Positions 34,437-43,029 of a stretch of 64,000 nt of DNA are shown here, piece after piece. The translations under genes and the position numbers were made by a program. The DNA comes from Mucilaginibacter lappiensis (GTDB lineage: Bacteria > Bacteroidota > Bacteroidia > Sphingobacteriales > Sphingobacteriaceae): NCBI RefSeq assembly GCF_900155965.1, contig NZ_FTMG01000006.1, positions 186,001 through 250,000 on the forward strand, written 5' to 3'. Every line of letters begins with the position of its first letter. Position 1 is the stretch's first letter. The notes under the pieces were generated by a model. The model saw only the letters and a program-made list of their open reading frames with translations, made no database searches and was not told the origin of the DNA.

Positions 34437-35120
34437 ATGAATGTATTGATTATTGAGGATGAACGGGCGCTTGCACAGGAACTGGAAATATTTCTGACCA
34501 ATTATAACTACATCTGCGATGTGTGCTTTAACGGAGCATCAGCTTCTGAAAAAATTGCGGTTAACCTGTATGATTTTATTTTAATAGACCTTGGCCTGCC
34601 TGATTATGACGGCCTGGATCTGTTAAAAGAAGCCAAAAAAATAGATTCCGAAGCTGCATGTATCATACTCACCGCCCGTGCAGAAATTAACGATCGCATT
34701 AAAGGGCTTGATCTGGGAGCCGACGATTATTTACCTAAACCATTTTCGTTGCTCGAGCTTCAAAGCCGTATGCAGGCCATTATACGTCGCAAATTTGGGG
34801 TAAAAAATAACACTATTGAACTGGGTGAATTCCTGATCGATCTGACTAATCGTACTATATCGCATGGAAATAGCGTTGTAAATACGATTACCAAAAAGGA
34901 ATTTGACCTGATAGCTTATTTAATTTTACACAAAAACAGGACTTTAACCCGCATGCAGTTAAGCGAACATATCTGGGGTAGCGTGGTAAATAATGATTAC
35001 GACTCCAACTATATCGATGCTCACATTAAAAATATACGAAAAAAGTTAAATGCCTTTGCCTCTCCCGATTGGCTGGAAACGGTACGCGGTTTAGGTTATA
35101 AAATAAAGATCAACGCTTAA
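34437..35120 (+). CDS. OmpR/PhoB-family response regulator
   Basis: 227 residues. The receiver domain (1-115) has the acidic pair in IEDE, the phosphorylation site in LIDLGLPDYDG (Asp near 51), Thr in ILTAR and the conserved Lys in DYLPKPF. The C-terminal winged helix (125-225) is Trans_reg_C with TKKEFDLIAYLILH, LSEHIWG and VRGLGYKI. The partner kinase starts three bases after the stop. Targets are unknown; the barrel gene upstream is a candidate by context. Confidence 0.95.
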   Translation: MNVLIIEDERALAQELEIFLTNYNYICDVCFNGASASEKIAVNLYDFILIDLGLPDYDGLDLLKEAKKIDSEAACIILTARAEINDRIKGLDLGADDYLPKPFSLLELQSRMQAIIRRKFGVKNNTIELGEFLIDLTNRTISHGNSVVNTITKKEFDLIAYLILHKNRTLTRMQLSEHIWGSVVNNDYDSNYIDAHIKNIRKKLNAFASPDWLETVRGLGYKIKINA

Positions 35121-35123
35121 GCA

Positions 35124-36458
35124 TTGAGACTCAGGACAAAACTTACCCTTTTTAATGCCATATCAAAACTGGTGATCGTAGTACTGTTTGTACTGCTGGT
35201 ACCCGTATTGATCAAAAACATAAGCAGTAATTATGTAGATAGTAAACTCATCAAGCAAAAAAACAAGCTTCTGCAAATAGTAAAAAGCCGGGGTATTGAA
35301 ACCTATATAGAAAACGGCGAAGCTTATGGTAGCTACCTGCCCCTTAAAGAAGAATACATAGGTTTGGATGAGGTTGAACCCGGTTTTTTTTTAGACACCA
35401 TTAAACTGGGCAAACGCAAGTTTAGCGAAGGTGATACACTGGAGTACCGGATACTAAGTCACACTTTTAAAGTCAAAAACCATAACTACTTGCTGGAGAT
35501 AGGTAAAAGTGTAGATACGCTTGATGAAACTAGTGCCCCGCTGCAAAATATTGCTTTCCAGGTATTGCTGGGTATGATATTGCTTACCATTCTGGCCGAT
35601 CAGTTTTATTCTAATTATGTGCTCAAGCCTCTGCGGCTCATTATTAAAACCAAACTTGTTGGCCAAAAGTTCCCTAATTTTAACTCCTACCGTAAGGTAC
35701 GCACAACCACCAGCGATTTTGAATACCTGGATATCAGTATCCATAAAATGGTGGAGACCATTGCTGATAAATTTCAGAAAGAACGGGAGTTTATTTCCAA
35801 TGCTTCGCATGAGTTGATGACGCCGATATCTATTCTGCAATCAAAAATTGAAAACATGTTTGAGGAGGAAGATATCAGCGATGACTTGAAGGGTCGCCTC
35901 ATTGAGATGCAGAAAATACTGAACCGCTTAAAAAGCATCACCAAAACCCTGTTATTGATATCGCAAATTGAAAACGAACAATTTTTAAAAGAAGACAAGG
36001 TGCCGGTGGTTGAACTGCTTCAGGATGTATACGATGAAATTTCTATACGCTTACAGGACAAAAATATCAGTTATAGTATCGATATACCCGAGAATTGGAA
36101 TTTGGTAAATATTAATAAGTTCCTGCTATTCAATTTATTTTTCAACCTCATCAATAACGCCATCAAATACAATAACGAGGGCGGCTATATTCAAATAACC
36201 GGAATCGCGGGGCACAATAACTTTATCATCAGCATAACCGATAATGGTATCGGTATCGACGCCGAAGCCATCCCTTTTATATTTAACCGCTTTAAAAAAT
36301 TCAGGCAATCGCTTCGGCAGGATAGCTTTGGTTTGGGTTTACCCATTGTTAAATCAATAGCTACTTTTCATGATATCGATATGGAGGTGATTTCTGTTAA
36401 AGATACCGGCAGTACCTTTAAATTGATATTTCCAGCCACGCTCATTGTGGTGAATTAA
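35124..36458 (+). CDS. Two-component sensor histidine kinase
   Basis: 444 residues, starting at TTG 35124 (MRLRTKLTLFNAISK); no ATG gives the first membrane helix, and the 3-base gap after the regulator supports this start. Two transmembrane helices (about 10-32 and 148-165) flank a sensor domain of about 110 residues. HisKA contains ASHELMTPISIL (phosphorylated His). The ATPase domain has NNAIKYNNEGG (N box), DNGIGID (G1) and FGLGLPIVKSI (G2). The linker shows only a weak HAMP-like signal. Stimulus unknown. Confidence 0.92.
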   Translation: MRLRTKLTLFNAISKLVIVVLFVLLVPVLIKNISSNYVDSKLIKQKNKLLQIVKSRGIETYIENGEAYGSYLPLKEEYIGLDEVEPGFFLDTIKLGKRKFSEGDTLEYRILSHTFKVKNHNYLLEIGKSVDTLDETSAPLQNIAFQVLLGMILLTILADQFYSNYVLKPLRLIIKTKLVGQKFPNFNSYRKVRTTTSDFEYLDISIHKMVETIADKFQKEREFISNASHELMTPISILQSKIENMFEEEDISDDLKGRLIEMQKILNRLKSITKTLLLISQIENEQFLKEDKVPVVELLQDVYDEISIRLQDKNISYSIDIPENWNLVNINKFLLFNLFFNLINNAIKYNNEGGYIQITGIAGHNNFIISITDNGIGIDAEAIPFIFNRFKKFRQSLRQDSFGLGLPIVKSIATFHDIDMEVISVKDTGSTFKLIFPATLIVVN

Positions 36459-36688
36459 TCACCTCAGTGGCTATAATTGTATCGACAATTTTACATTCCT
36501 TGTACTAAAAATAAGCCATTTTTTGAGATTTGGACAAAATGTCAATTACTTATTTGAAAATTCCTTTCCTAAACATTAAAAAAATATAGCTATAGTATGC
36601 TTTTACTCGGTTTAAAAAACAATCGCTGTTTTTTGCTGTTTTTGGCATTGGCTTTGCAAATGATACATAAAACATATCATAATTATAT

Positions 36689-37369
36689 ATGAAAACTCTT
36701 AGAATTAAGATAGCCACTCTGAGTTTGGCTTTAGCCACCGTCGGTATTTTAGGCTCAGGTTGCGATTCATTGACCAAAACACAAAAAGGCGCAGCAATTG
36801 GTGCAGGTGCGGGTGGAACAATAGGTGCTTTTATTGGTAAAGCAGCCGGTAACACCGCATTGGGAGCCATTATTGGCGGTGCTGTAGGTGGTACCGCCGG
36901 TGCATTTATTGGTCGTAACATGGATAGGCAGGCTGCCGAAATAAAGCAAACCGTTCCGGGAGCTACTGTTACCCGTGAAGGTGAGGGCATTTTGGTTAAG
37001 TTTGACTCAGGTATATTATTTGATACCAACAAGTCTGATCTTAAACCAGAGGCACAAAGCAACCTGCAAAAACTGGCTACTTCATTACAAAACAATCAAA
37101 ACACCAACATTTTAATAGTAGGGCATACAGACAATACTGGTTCAGATTCTTATAACATGGATCTTTCTGTAAGAAGGGCCGAATCTGTAAAATCATACAT
37201 CGCAGCCAACAATGTAAGTCCATCACGTTTAACCACTTCAGGTAAGGGCGAAAGTGAACCAATTGCCGATAATACAACCGTTGAAGGTCGTGCTCAAAAC
37301 CGCAGGGTAGAGATTGTAATTGTTGCTAATGACCAAATGAAACAGCAGGCTAAACAATCTGCTCAGTAA
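36689..37369 (+). CDS. OmpA-family lipoprotein with glycine zipper
   Basis: 226 residues. A type II signal ends in LGSGC, so Cys-25 is the probable lipidation site. Residues about 34-75 are a glycine-zipper segment (GAAIGAGAGGTIGAFIG, GAIIGGAVGGTAGAFIG) that may insert in the outer membrane. The C-terminal OmpA domain (about 105-215) has ILFDTNKSDLKPEAQ, VGHTDNTGSDSYNMDLSVRRAESV and GRAQNRRVEI for meso-diaminopimelate binding. It tethers the outer membrane to peptidoglycan. It ends in a Gln/Ala/Lys tail. Confidence 0.93.
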   Translation: MKTLRIKIATLSLALATVGILGSGCDSLTKTQKGAAIGAGAGGTIGAFIGKAAGNTALGAIIGGAVGGTAGAFIGRNMDRQAAEIKQTVPGATVTREGEGILVKFDSGILFDTNKSDLKPEAQSNLQKLATSLQNNQNTNILIVGHTDNTGSDSYNMDLSVRRAESVKSYIAANNVSPSRLTTSGKGESEPIADNTTVEGRAQNRRVEIVIVANDQMKQQAKQSAQ

Positions 37370-37398
37370 TAACCATATAATAAGATCAAGTTAATTTC

Positions 37399-37438
37399 AA
37401 AGCACCGGGCCGCGAGGGTTCGGTGCTTTGTGCTTGTA
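37399..37438 (+). terminator. Terminator hairpin after the OmpA-like gene
   Basis: AAAGCACCG at 37399-37407 pairs with CGGTGCTTT at 37421-37429 over a GC-rich loop. The T-tract is poor (GTGCTTGTAT), so it may be a weak terminator or a stability hairpin. Confidence 0.55.
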
Positions 37439-37513
37439 TAGGGTTTTGGTCATATTTCGGGAATACATAAAAACAATTTGTAATCAACAAGTTAATCCAT
37501 TATTTTTGCTATT

Positions 37514-37903
37514 ATGGTAAAAAGATCAGGAGCTTTATTATTGACCTTACTGTACACGGTTACGGTATTGGGCTTTGCTCTTAATCTGCATTATTGTGGT
37601 ACGCAGATAGCCTCTGTTAAAATTGATTCCCCGGCTATTAGTTGCAAAATGGCCCAAAGTTGCGGCAAAATGAAATGCTGCAAGGATAAGCACCTGCAAA
37701 TTAAAGTAAAGGACGCGCACCAGATTGAACCGGTTTCCATCATATCCAAACTTTTTGGGTTTGATATACCCCGGTTATCTTTCAACGGATTCTTTACGCC
37801 TTCCAGGCAATCATTCGCCAATCCGTCCCTTGAACGCAGGCCACCTGGTATGCCCTGGCAAAACATTGCCTCATTTATTAAAAATTGCATTTTTCGTATT
37901 TGA
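37514..37903 (+). CDS. HYC_CC_PP family protein
   Basis: 129 residues with an N-terminal hydrophobic segment (LLLTLLYTVTVLGFALNL) followed by the defining motifs HYC (HYCGTQIASV), paired cysteines (SCGKMKCCKDKH) and PP (ERRPPGMP). This family is confined to Bacteroidota and usually lies near heavy-metal or copper genes. Here an HMA-domain protein and a barrel follow on the same strand, so a metal-related role outside the cytoplasm is likely but unproven. Confidence 0.85.
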   Translation: MVKRSGALLLTLLYTVTVLGFALNLHYCGTQIASVKIDSPAISCKMAQSCGKMKCCKDKHLQIKVKDAHQIEPVSIISKLFGFDIPRLSFNGFFTPSRQSFANPSLERRPPGMPWQNIASFIKNCIFRI

Positions 37904-37979
37904 TCAACACTGATTGTCCATAGAATACCCGGTAAAATTACCGGTGGTTTATTTCCCAGCAATTAATTAAAAGATCAAA

Positions 37980-38480
37980 ATGAAAACCCTAAAAATATTT
38001 ATCCTACTTTTTGTATTTACTGTTACAGTTGCAAAAGCCCAGTTCACCAAAGCCGAACTGCAGGTTAGTGGCCTTACCTGCGCATTGTGCGCCAAATCAA
38101 CCGAAAAAGCGTTGCGCACCCTTCCTTTTATAAGCGATATCAAGACCGATCTGATGCACAACTTATACCTCATTACTTTTAAAAGTGATGTACCGGTAAA
38201 TTTTGAGCAGATTAGCAAAAAGGTTCAGGGTTCAGGGTTTTCGGTAAACAGTTTAAAAGCCACCTTTAACTTTGATAATACCAAAGTTGCCGATAACATT
38301 TTCAGCTATGGCGGCGACACTTACAGATTACTGAATTCTGCAGATAAAGCTATAAGCGGCAATGTGAATTTCACTATAGTTGATAATGGCTTTGCCCCAA
38401 AATCTGTATCCAAAAAATACCTGGGTCAGGTTACCGATACTACTCCGGCAAGTGGTCGTATCTATCATTTAGCTATATAA
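37980..38480 (+). CDS. Secreted heavy-metal-associated (HMA) domain protein
   Basis: 166 residues with signal peptide MKTLKIFILLFVFTVTVAKAQ. The HMA-type domain spans about 22-90, with metal ligands in SGLTCALCAKS (a CxxC motif) and the ferredoxin-like layout continuing through FISDIKTDLMHNLYLITF. The C-terminal 75 residues (DTYRLLNSADKAISGNVNFTIVDNGF and on) form an unassigned beta-rich extension. It probably binds a soft metal, Cu(I) or similar, in the periplasm. It is the middle gene of the HYC_CC_PP / HMA / barrel operon. Confidence 0.85.
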   Translation: MKTLKIFILLFVFTVTVAKAQFTKAELQVSGLTCALCAKSTEKALRTLPFISDIKTDLMHNLYLITFKSDVPVNFEQISKKVQGSGFSVNSLKATFNFDNTKVADNIFSYGGDTYRLLNSADKAISGNVNFTIVDNGFAPKSVSKKYLGQVTDTTPASGRIYHLAI

Positions 38481-38499
38481 TCTTCATCAACAAACAATT

Positions 38500-39300
38500 A
38501 TGAAGAAATTAATATTGGCTATTGGCCTTATGGCTTTGGCATGTTCTTCGTTTTCGCAGGAGCTGTATGTAAATACAGAACCGGCCAGTAACATGGCCAC
38601 CGGCTCATTGGGCCTTCGTTTAGAGAACCAGGGATTTTTTAAACCCGATTATAAAAACCGTACAAGTTTTGAGGCGATGTATGGTGTAAGTCGGCACTTA
38701 ATGGTACATGGATCGTTGTATGCATCCGACTATTACAGCAACGGCCAGCATTTTGAGGGTGGTAGTGTGTATGCCAAATACCGTTTTTTATCTATTGATA
38801 CAGTGCAGAAACATTTCCGTGGAGCTTTTTTCGCGAAAGTGTCCAGTATCAATAACCCTATCGTTAACCAGGAAATAACACTCGAGGGTGATAATTCCGG
38901 CTTGCAAAGTGGTGTGGTATTCACCCAGCTTTTACATAAGCTGGCATTATCAGGCTCGGCAAGTTATTTGCGTGCTTTTGATAACCGGGGAGGCTATGAC
39001 CTTACACCTTTACAGGCCCACAACGCGGTAGCCTATACCCTATCAGCCGGATACTTGTTATTCCCAAAAAACTACCGCGACTACCAGCAAACCAACGTTA
39101 ACCTGTACGCCGAACTACTGGGTAAAACCAATCCGGGTCATGGGCAAAGTTACCTGGATATTGCACCGGCAGTGCAGTTGATATTTAACAGTGTTTGCCG
39201 CCTGGATTTGTCATACCGCACACCGATCTATAACGACATGACACGCAATAGTAAGAACATGTACCTAATACGGTTGGAGTATAACTTTTTTAATTTGTAA
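38500..39300 (+). CDS. Outer-membrane barrel protein of the metal-related operon
   Basis: 266 residues with signal peptide MKKLILAIGLMALACSSFSQ. Amphipathic strands (GSLGLRLENQG, SFEAMYGVSRHLMVHGSLYAS, GGSVYAKYRFL, AYTLSAGYLLF) end in LIRLEYNFFNL, a classic barrel terminus. Spaced 19 bases after the HMA gene, it is probably co-transcribed. It may be an outer-membrane channel or sensor for metal handling; no transporter family is recognised. Confidence 0.8.
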   Translation: MKKLILAIGLMALACSSFSQELYVNTEPASNMATGSLGLRLENQGFFKPDYKNRTSFEAMYGVSRHLMVHGSLYASDYYSNGQHFEGGSVYAKYRFLSIDTVQKHFRGAFFAKVSSINNPIVNQEITLEGDNSGLQSGVVFTQLLHKLALSGSASYLRAFDNRGGYDLTPLQAHNAVAYTLSAGYLLFPKNYRDYQQTNVNLYAELLGKTNPGHGQSYLDIAPAVQLIFNSVCRLDLSYRTPIYNDMTRNSKNMYLIRLEYNFFNL

Positions 39301-39375
39301 ACCCCACCCAACCCTCCCCAAAGGAGAGGGCTTTATAAAAAACGCTTTAGACTCTCTCTTTTGGATGGTGGTTGG
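39301..39375. repeat. Dispersed CCCTCCCCAAAGGAGAGGG element
   Basis: ACCCTCCCCAAAGGAGAGGG near 39310-39330 folds on itself, and CTCTCTTTTGGATGGTGGTTGG follows as a partly inverted echo. Related words occur near 44005-44040 and 50012-50075. Confidence 0.5.
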
Positions 39376-39393
39376 AGTGAAGTCGCTTAAAAC

Positions 39394-39432
39394 AAAAAGC
39401 CCCGTTCCGGTATCCGGAACAGGGCTTTTATA
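39394..39432. terminator. Bidirectional intrinsic terminator
   Basis: AAAAAGCCCCGTTCCGG and CCGGAACAGGGCTTTT (39395-39429) form a long stem with a TAT loop and A/T tracts on both sides. It separates the metal operon (+) and the coiled-coil gene (-). Confidence 0.85.
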
Positions 39433-39447
39433 TATGTTTAAATAAGC

Positions 39448-40362
39448 TTATTTAAGTGTAAAGCCGGTTTTACCCATAGTACCACCATCGGCATAAAGCA
39501 ACACGGTGTAGGTACCTTTTTGAAAAGGCAGGTTAGGATTTACCCAATCAATAGTGTATTGACTGCCATCGTCTTTAAAATCAATAGACGTTTTATAAGT
39601 GTATTGCAGATCCTGGTTATCAGCACTGAAAGTTCCACCATCGGCAGGTGTTATCAGGTTGCCGGTTGGGTCAATAATGCGCACATAAATATCATGCATG
39701 CTTTTTATAGCGATGCTGTTGCTGGCTACTGTAAAATTGATCTTGATTTTTTTAGCGGGATTTGCACGGGTAACATCAACCTCTTTACCACTGCTTTTAA
39801 CCTTATATGCCACCACATTTGCCTGAGCCAGCTTGAGCGCCTGCGCCACCTTTACCTTCGCATCCAAATCCTGGTTTTGCTTAGTGAGCGTATCAGCCTT
39901 TTTAGCTACCGTAGCCAGATTGGTTTTTAGCGTATCCCTTTCTGATGCTAAGGATTGATTTTGCTTCTTCAACTCGTCGATGTCGGCGGTGTATTTAGTT
40001 ACAAAATACCTTAATTGTTTTACATCCTCCTGTGCTTTGGCCAATTCTTCTTTGGTTAATTTACCTTTAGCCAACTGTGTTCTTAACACATGGATCTTTG
40101 CCTGTAACGAATCATTTTTGGCCTGCAATGCTACCGACATTTTGGCTTTACCTGCATTTACCTGCTGAATTTGCGACTCAAGACTATCTAATTCTGTTTG
40201 CAGGCGGGTTTGTTCATCATGCTGGTACACTATTTTAGTGTCCGACTTGTTTTTTTGCAAGTACAGATACACATCAGTACCCAATAGAGCCAATACCACC
40301 ACAATGAGGAAATAAATGACGTTGGAGTTTTTCTTAGATGGTTGACCGGATTGATTTTCCAT
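39448..40362 (-). CDS. Membrane-anchored coiled-coil protein
   Basis: 304 residues. One transmembrane helix (about 14-33, VIYFLIVVVLALLGTDVYLYL) is followed by a coiled coil of some 130 residues (about 45-175; heptads in LQTELDSLESQIQQVNAGK, ELKKQNQSLASERDTLKTN). A beta-rich domain closes the chain (about 190-304; VTRANPAKKIKINFTVASN, GTYTVLLYADGG). It probably projects into the periplasm. No family name is certain. It could be a structural or scaffold protein of the cell envelope. Confidence 0.75.
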   Translation of the reverse strand: MENQSGQPSKKNSNVIYFLIVVVLALLGTDVYLYLQKNKSDTKIVYQHDEQTRLQTELDSLESQIQQVNAGKAKMSVALQAKNDSLQAKIHVLRTQLAKGKLTKEELAKAQEDVKQLRYFVTKYTADIDELKKQNQSLASERDTLKTNLATVAKKADTLTKQNQDLDAKVKVAQALKLAQANVVAYKVKSSGKEVDVTRANPAKKIKINFTVASNSIAIKSMHDIYVRIIDPTGNLITPADGGTFSADNQDLQYTYKTSIDFKDDGSQYTIDWVNPNLPFQKGTYTVLLYADGGTMGKTGFTLK

Positions 40363-40713
40363 AGCAATTAAATGTTTAATGTTTTAATACAGTTAAAAAG
40401 CAAAGCTGTTTTAAAAAAGTGCAGCTATTTAACTGTTGTGATTAATTTACAAGCAACTCTAAACGGGTAGATATTGCCCGCTTTACCTGTATTTTTCCTT
40501 TGATCAGCACTTTCATGCCCAACAATATGTAAACGTTGAAACACTAAAAATATGATTTTTAATAGAATCACAGGTAAACAAATACCTTAGGCAACGGTTA
40601 AAAATAAATACAATATGCTAAAATCACAATAAACCTTCAAATTTTATACTTCATAATAAAAGTGCAGCGTTATGAGTTTTATATCTTTGCAACTTTTACT
40701 TTAATCCCCATTG
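40363..40713. other. Non-coding divergent promoter region
   Basis: 351 bases without a gene. A hairpin can form from CAGTTAAA and AGCTG (about 40389-40407) with CAGCT and TTTAACTG (about 40421-40435). The right end contains the -7 box TATCTTTG at 40682-40689 for the downstream hydrolase gene. The rest is AT-rich and shows nothing recognisable. Confidence 0.5.
40682..40689 (+). promoter_or_regulatory. -7 promoter box (TATCTTTG) of the GHL10 hydrolase gene
   Basis: TATCTTTG fits TAnnTTTG. It lies 24 bases before the ATG at 40714, giving a leader of about 20 bases. No obvious -33 TTG. Confidence 0.45.
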
Positions 40714-42276
40714 ATGCATATATTTCGCCGCTTTATACTATTGATCACACCTTTGCTTACCATGGCAACTGTTTATGCGCAGCCTGCCGAACCTTCATCT
40801 AATGAACCAATAGTTAAAACAGCACCTAAACGGGAATTTAGGGGGGTGTGGATAGCAACCGTAGTAAACATCGACTGGCCTACAAGTACCAAGTTTACCA
40901 CTGATAAGCAAAAACAAGAGCTTATAGATATACTCAATTCACACCAGGAAACAGGCATCAATGCGGTAATGCTACAAGTGCGCCCTGCTGCAGATGCCTT
41001 TTACGCCAAAAGCCGCGAACCCTGGTCGAAATATTTAACAGGAAAACAAGGCCAGGGACCTAGCCCTGCTTATGACCCGCTGGAGTTTGCCATAACCGAA
41101 GCTCACAAACGTGGTATGGAACTGCATGCCTGGTTTAACCCCTATCGTGCTACTTTCGACGGCAATTTCGCCGCCCTGAGTCCGCAACATATCACCAAAG
41201 TAAAACCCGACTGGTTTTTTACCTATGGCGGCATCAAAACTTTCAACCCCGGATTGCCTGAAGTACGCGAATATATTGTACAAGTGATACTGGATGTAGT
41301 TGACAACTATGACATTGATGGCGTGCATATGGATGATTATTTTTATCCGTACCCTATTGCCGGCCAAAAGATCAATGACGACGAAACCTTTAAAAAATAT
41401 GGCCAGGGCTATGATAATATTAAAGATTGGCGCCGTCACAATGTTGACCTGCTGATAAAAATGATAGGAGATAGTGTACACGCTCACAACCTCGATATTA
41501 AATTTGGCATTAGCCCATTTGGTATATGGGCCAATAAATCACAAAACGACGAGGGCTCTGAAACCAACGGTGGCTCATCTTACTATGAAAACTACGCCGA
41601 CTCGCGCGAGTGGGTAAAACAGGGATGGATAGATTATATCAATCCACAGCTTTACTGGCCCATCGGTAACCGGGCAGCCGATTTTGAAAAACTGCTTAAC
41701 TGGTGGAGCGACAATACTTATGGCAGGCACCTTTACATCGGGCAAGCGGCGTACCGCATCAACGAGCGTAAAACTGTGGCCTTTAAAAACCCCAAACAAC
41801 TACCCGATCAGATCAATATGATGCGTGCCAATCCCAGGGTCCAGGGCAGTGTTTACTTCAGCTCGAATTCGTTAACCAGCAATCCATTGGGCTTTACCGA
41901 TTCGCTTCGTGAAAATTACTACAAGTATCCGGCCCTCCCACCAGTGATGCTTTGGCGCGACTCTATTGCCCCTAATGTACCACGGGAATTCACCGCGAAA
42001 GCCATACAAGGCCATGTACAATTAAGATGGATGGCACCCACCCTGGCACGCGACGAACAACCCGTTTATGGTTACGTGATCTACCGGTTCACCGATGGCG
42101 AAAAGATCAATATCGACGATCCTAAAAACATACTGCGTATTCAGTATAACAATGGTTTAATCTTTGAGGATACTACCGCGCAGAAAGGCAAAACCTATAT
42201 GTATGTGATCACCGCGCTCGACAGGTTAAAAAACGAGAGCGACCGGTCGCCTACTATCGCTGTAACCGTTCGGTAA
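40714..42276 (+). CDS. GHL10/DUF187-type glycoside-hydrolase-like protein, secreted
   Basis: 520 residues with signal peptide MHIFRRFILLITPLLTMATVYAQ. The catalytic region (about 38-345) opens with REFRGVWIATVVNIDWP, then GINAVMLQVRPAADAFY, LHAWFNPYRAT, VDGVHMDDYFYP-like DGVHMDDYFYPYP and INPQLYWPIG, all hallmarks of the glycosyl-hydrolase-like 10 family, whose characterised relatives act on peptidoglycan glycan strands after lytic processing. The C-terminal ~100 residues resemble an FnIII domain (LRWMAPTLARDEQPVYGYVIYRF). Its stop codon directly abuts that of the convergent SDR gene. Confidence 0.88.
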   Translation: MHIFRRFILLITPLLTMATVYAQPAEPSSNEPIVKTAPKREFRGVWIATVVNIDWPTSTKFTTDKQKQELIDILNSHQETGINAVMLQVRPAADAFYAKSREPWSKYLTGKQGQGPSPAYDPLEFAITEAHKRGMELHAWFNPYRATFDGNFAALSPQHITKVKPDWFFTYGGIKTFNPGLPEVREYIVQVILDVVDNYDIDGVHMDDYFYPYPIAGQKINDDETFKKYGQGYDNIKDWRRHNVDLLIKMIGDSVHAHNLDIKFGISPFGIWANKSQNDEGSETNGGSSYYENYADSREWVKQGWIDYINPQLYWPIGNRAADFEKLLNWWSDNTYGRHLYIGQAAYRINERKTVAFKNPKQLPDQINMMRANPRVQGSVYFSSNSLTSNPLGFTDSLRENYYKYPALPPVMLWRDSIAPNVPREFTAKAIQGHVQLRWMAPTLARDEQPVYGYVIYRFTDGEKINIDDPKNILRIQYNNGLIFEDTTAQKGKTYMYVITALDRLKNESDRSPTIAVTVR

Positions 42277-43026
42277 TCAGCTATTCATCACCGAACCGCC
42301 ATTGATATCAAGGGTTTGCCCGGTGATAGATCGCTGACTTAACAGGTAGGCTACCAAACCGGCAATTTCATCGGGCTGGCTCATGCGCCGGAGTGGTACG
42401 CTTTGCATGGCTATTTCATAAAACTCCTGTTTGCTGATGCCTATACCATCGGCAATACCCTGCAAACCATCCTGCGACATTTCAGTATCTACCCAACCCG
42501 GGCAAATGGCATTCACCAGTATATTTTCTGGAGCAAATTGCACGGCCCATGAACGCATCAGGCCCAGCAAACCGGCCTTAGAAGCACAATAAGCCGAATA
42601 GTTGGCTATACCCAACCGCGCCAGTACCGACGAGGTGATGAGAATATGTTTCTCCCCCGTTGTATTCCGCAGTGCAGGTAAAAATGTATTGACAAAATTA
42701 TAGGTACCAGTAAGATTGGTGCCAATGATGTCGGCCCAACGGTCATCATCGCCCCAATAATTTTCTCCACCGATACCAGAGTTGGCTATCAGTCCGTTTA
42801 CTGCCTTGTTATTCAATTGTTCAAAGGCCAGTGCAAGACTTTTTGGCTCGCGGATATCCGCTACCAGCAGGTTATGATTACTCACCGGCAGACCATGCAG
42901 TGTTTGTTGCAGCTTTTGTTCATTACGTCCGAGCAAAATACAGGTATTCCCATCCCGTGCCAATTTTTGCGCGATAGCTTGTCCAATGCCGCTCCCGGCG
43001 CCGCTGATGATATAGGAATTGCCCAT
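42277..43026 (-). CDS. Short-chain dehydrogenase/reductase
   Basis: 249 residues, classical SDR size. Cofactor loop SGAGSGIGQAI (7-17), LLVADI for the adenine side, NSGIGG in place of the usual NAG, catalytic Ser in ITSSV, and YSAYCASKAG with Tyr and Lys. The C-terminal LLSQRSITGQTLDINGG is typical of 3-oxoacyl-ACP-reductase-like members. Substrate unknown. It follows the DUF1835 gene by three bases on the same strand, so they are probably an operon. Confidence 0.9.
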   Translation of the reverse strand: MGNSYIISGAGSGIGQAIAQKLARDGNTCILLGRNEQKLQQTLHGLPVSNHNLLVADIREPKSLALAFEQLNNKAVNGLIANSGIGGENYWGDDDRWADIIGTNLTGTYNFVNTFLPALRNTTGEKHILITSSVLARLGIANYSAYCASKAGLLGLMRSWAVQFAPENILVNAICPGWVDTEMSQDGLQGIADGIGISKQEFYEIAMQSVPLRRMSQPDEIAGLVAYLLSQRSITGQTLDINGGSVMNS

Positions 43027-43029
43027 ATT

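Noticed and set aside
36550..37095. Minus-strand ORF of 181 residues opposite the OmpA-like gene
   Set aside because: Ala/Pro repeats mirror the glycine-zipper codons of the real gene.
40085..40362. SMC-like or chromosome-segregation protein
   Set aside because: The coiled-coil protein at 39448-40362 has a membrane anchor and no ATPase motifs, so similarity to SMC proteins is only the coiled coil.
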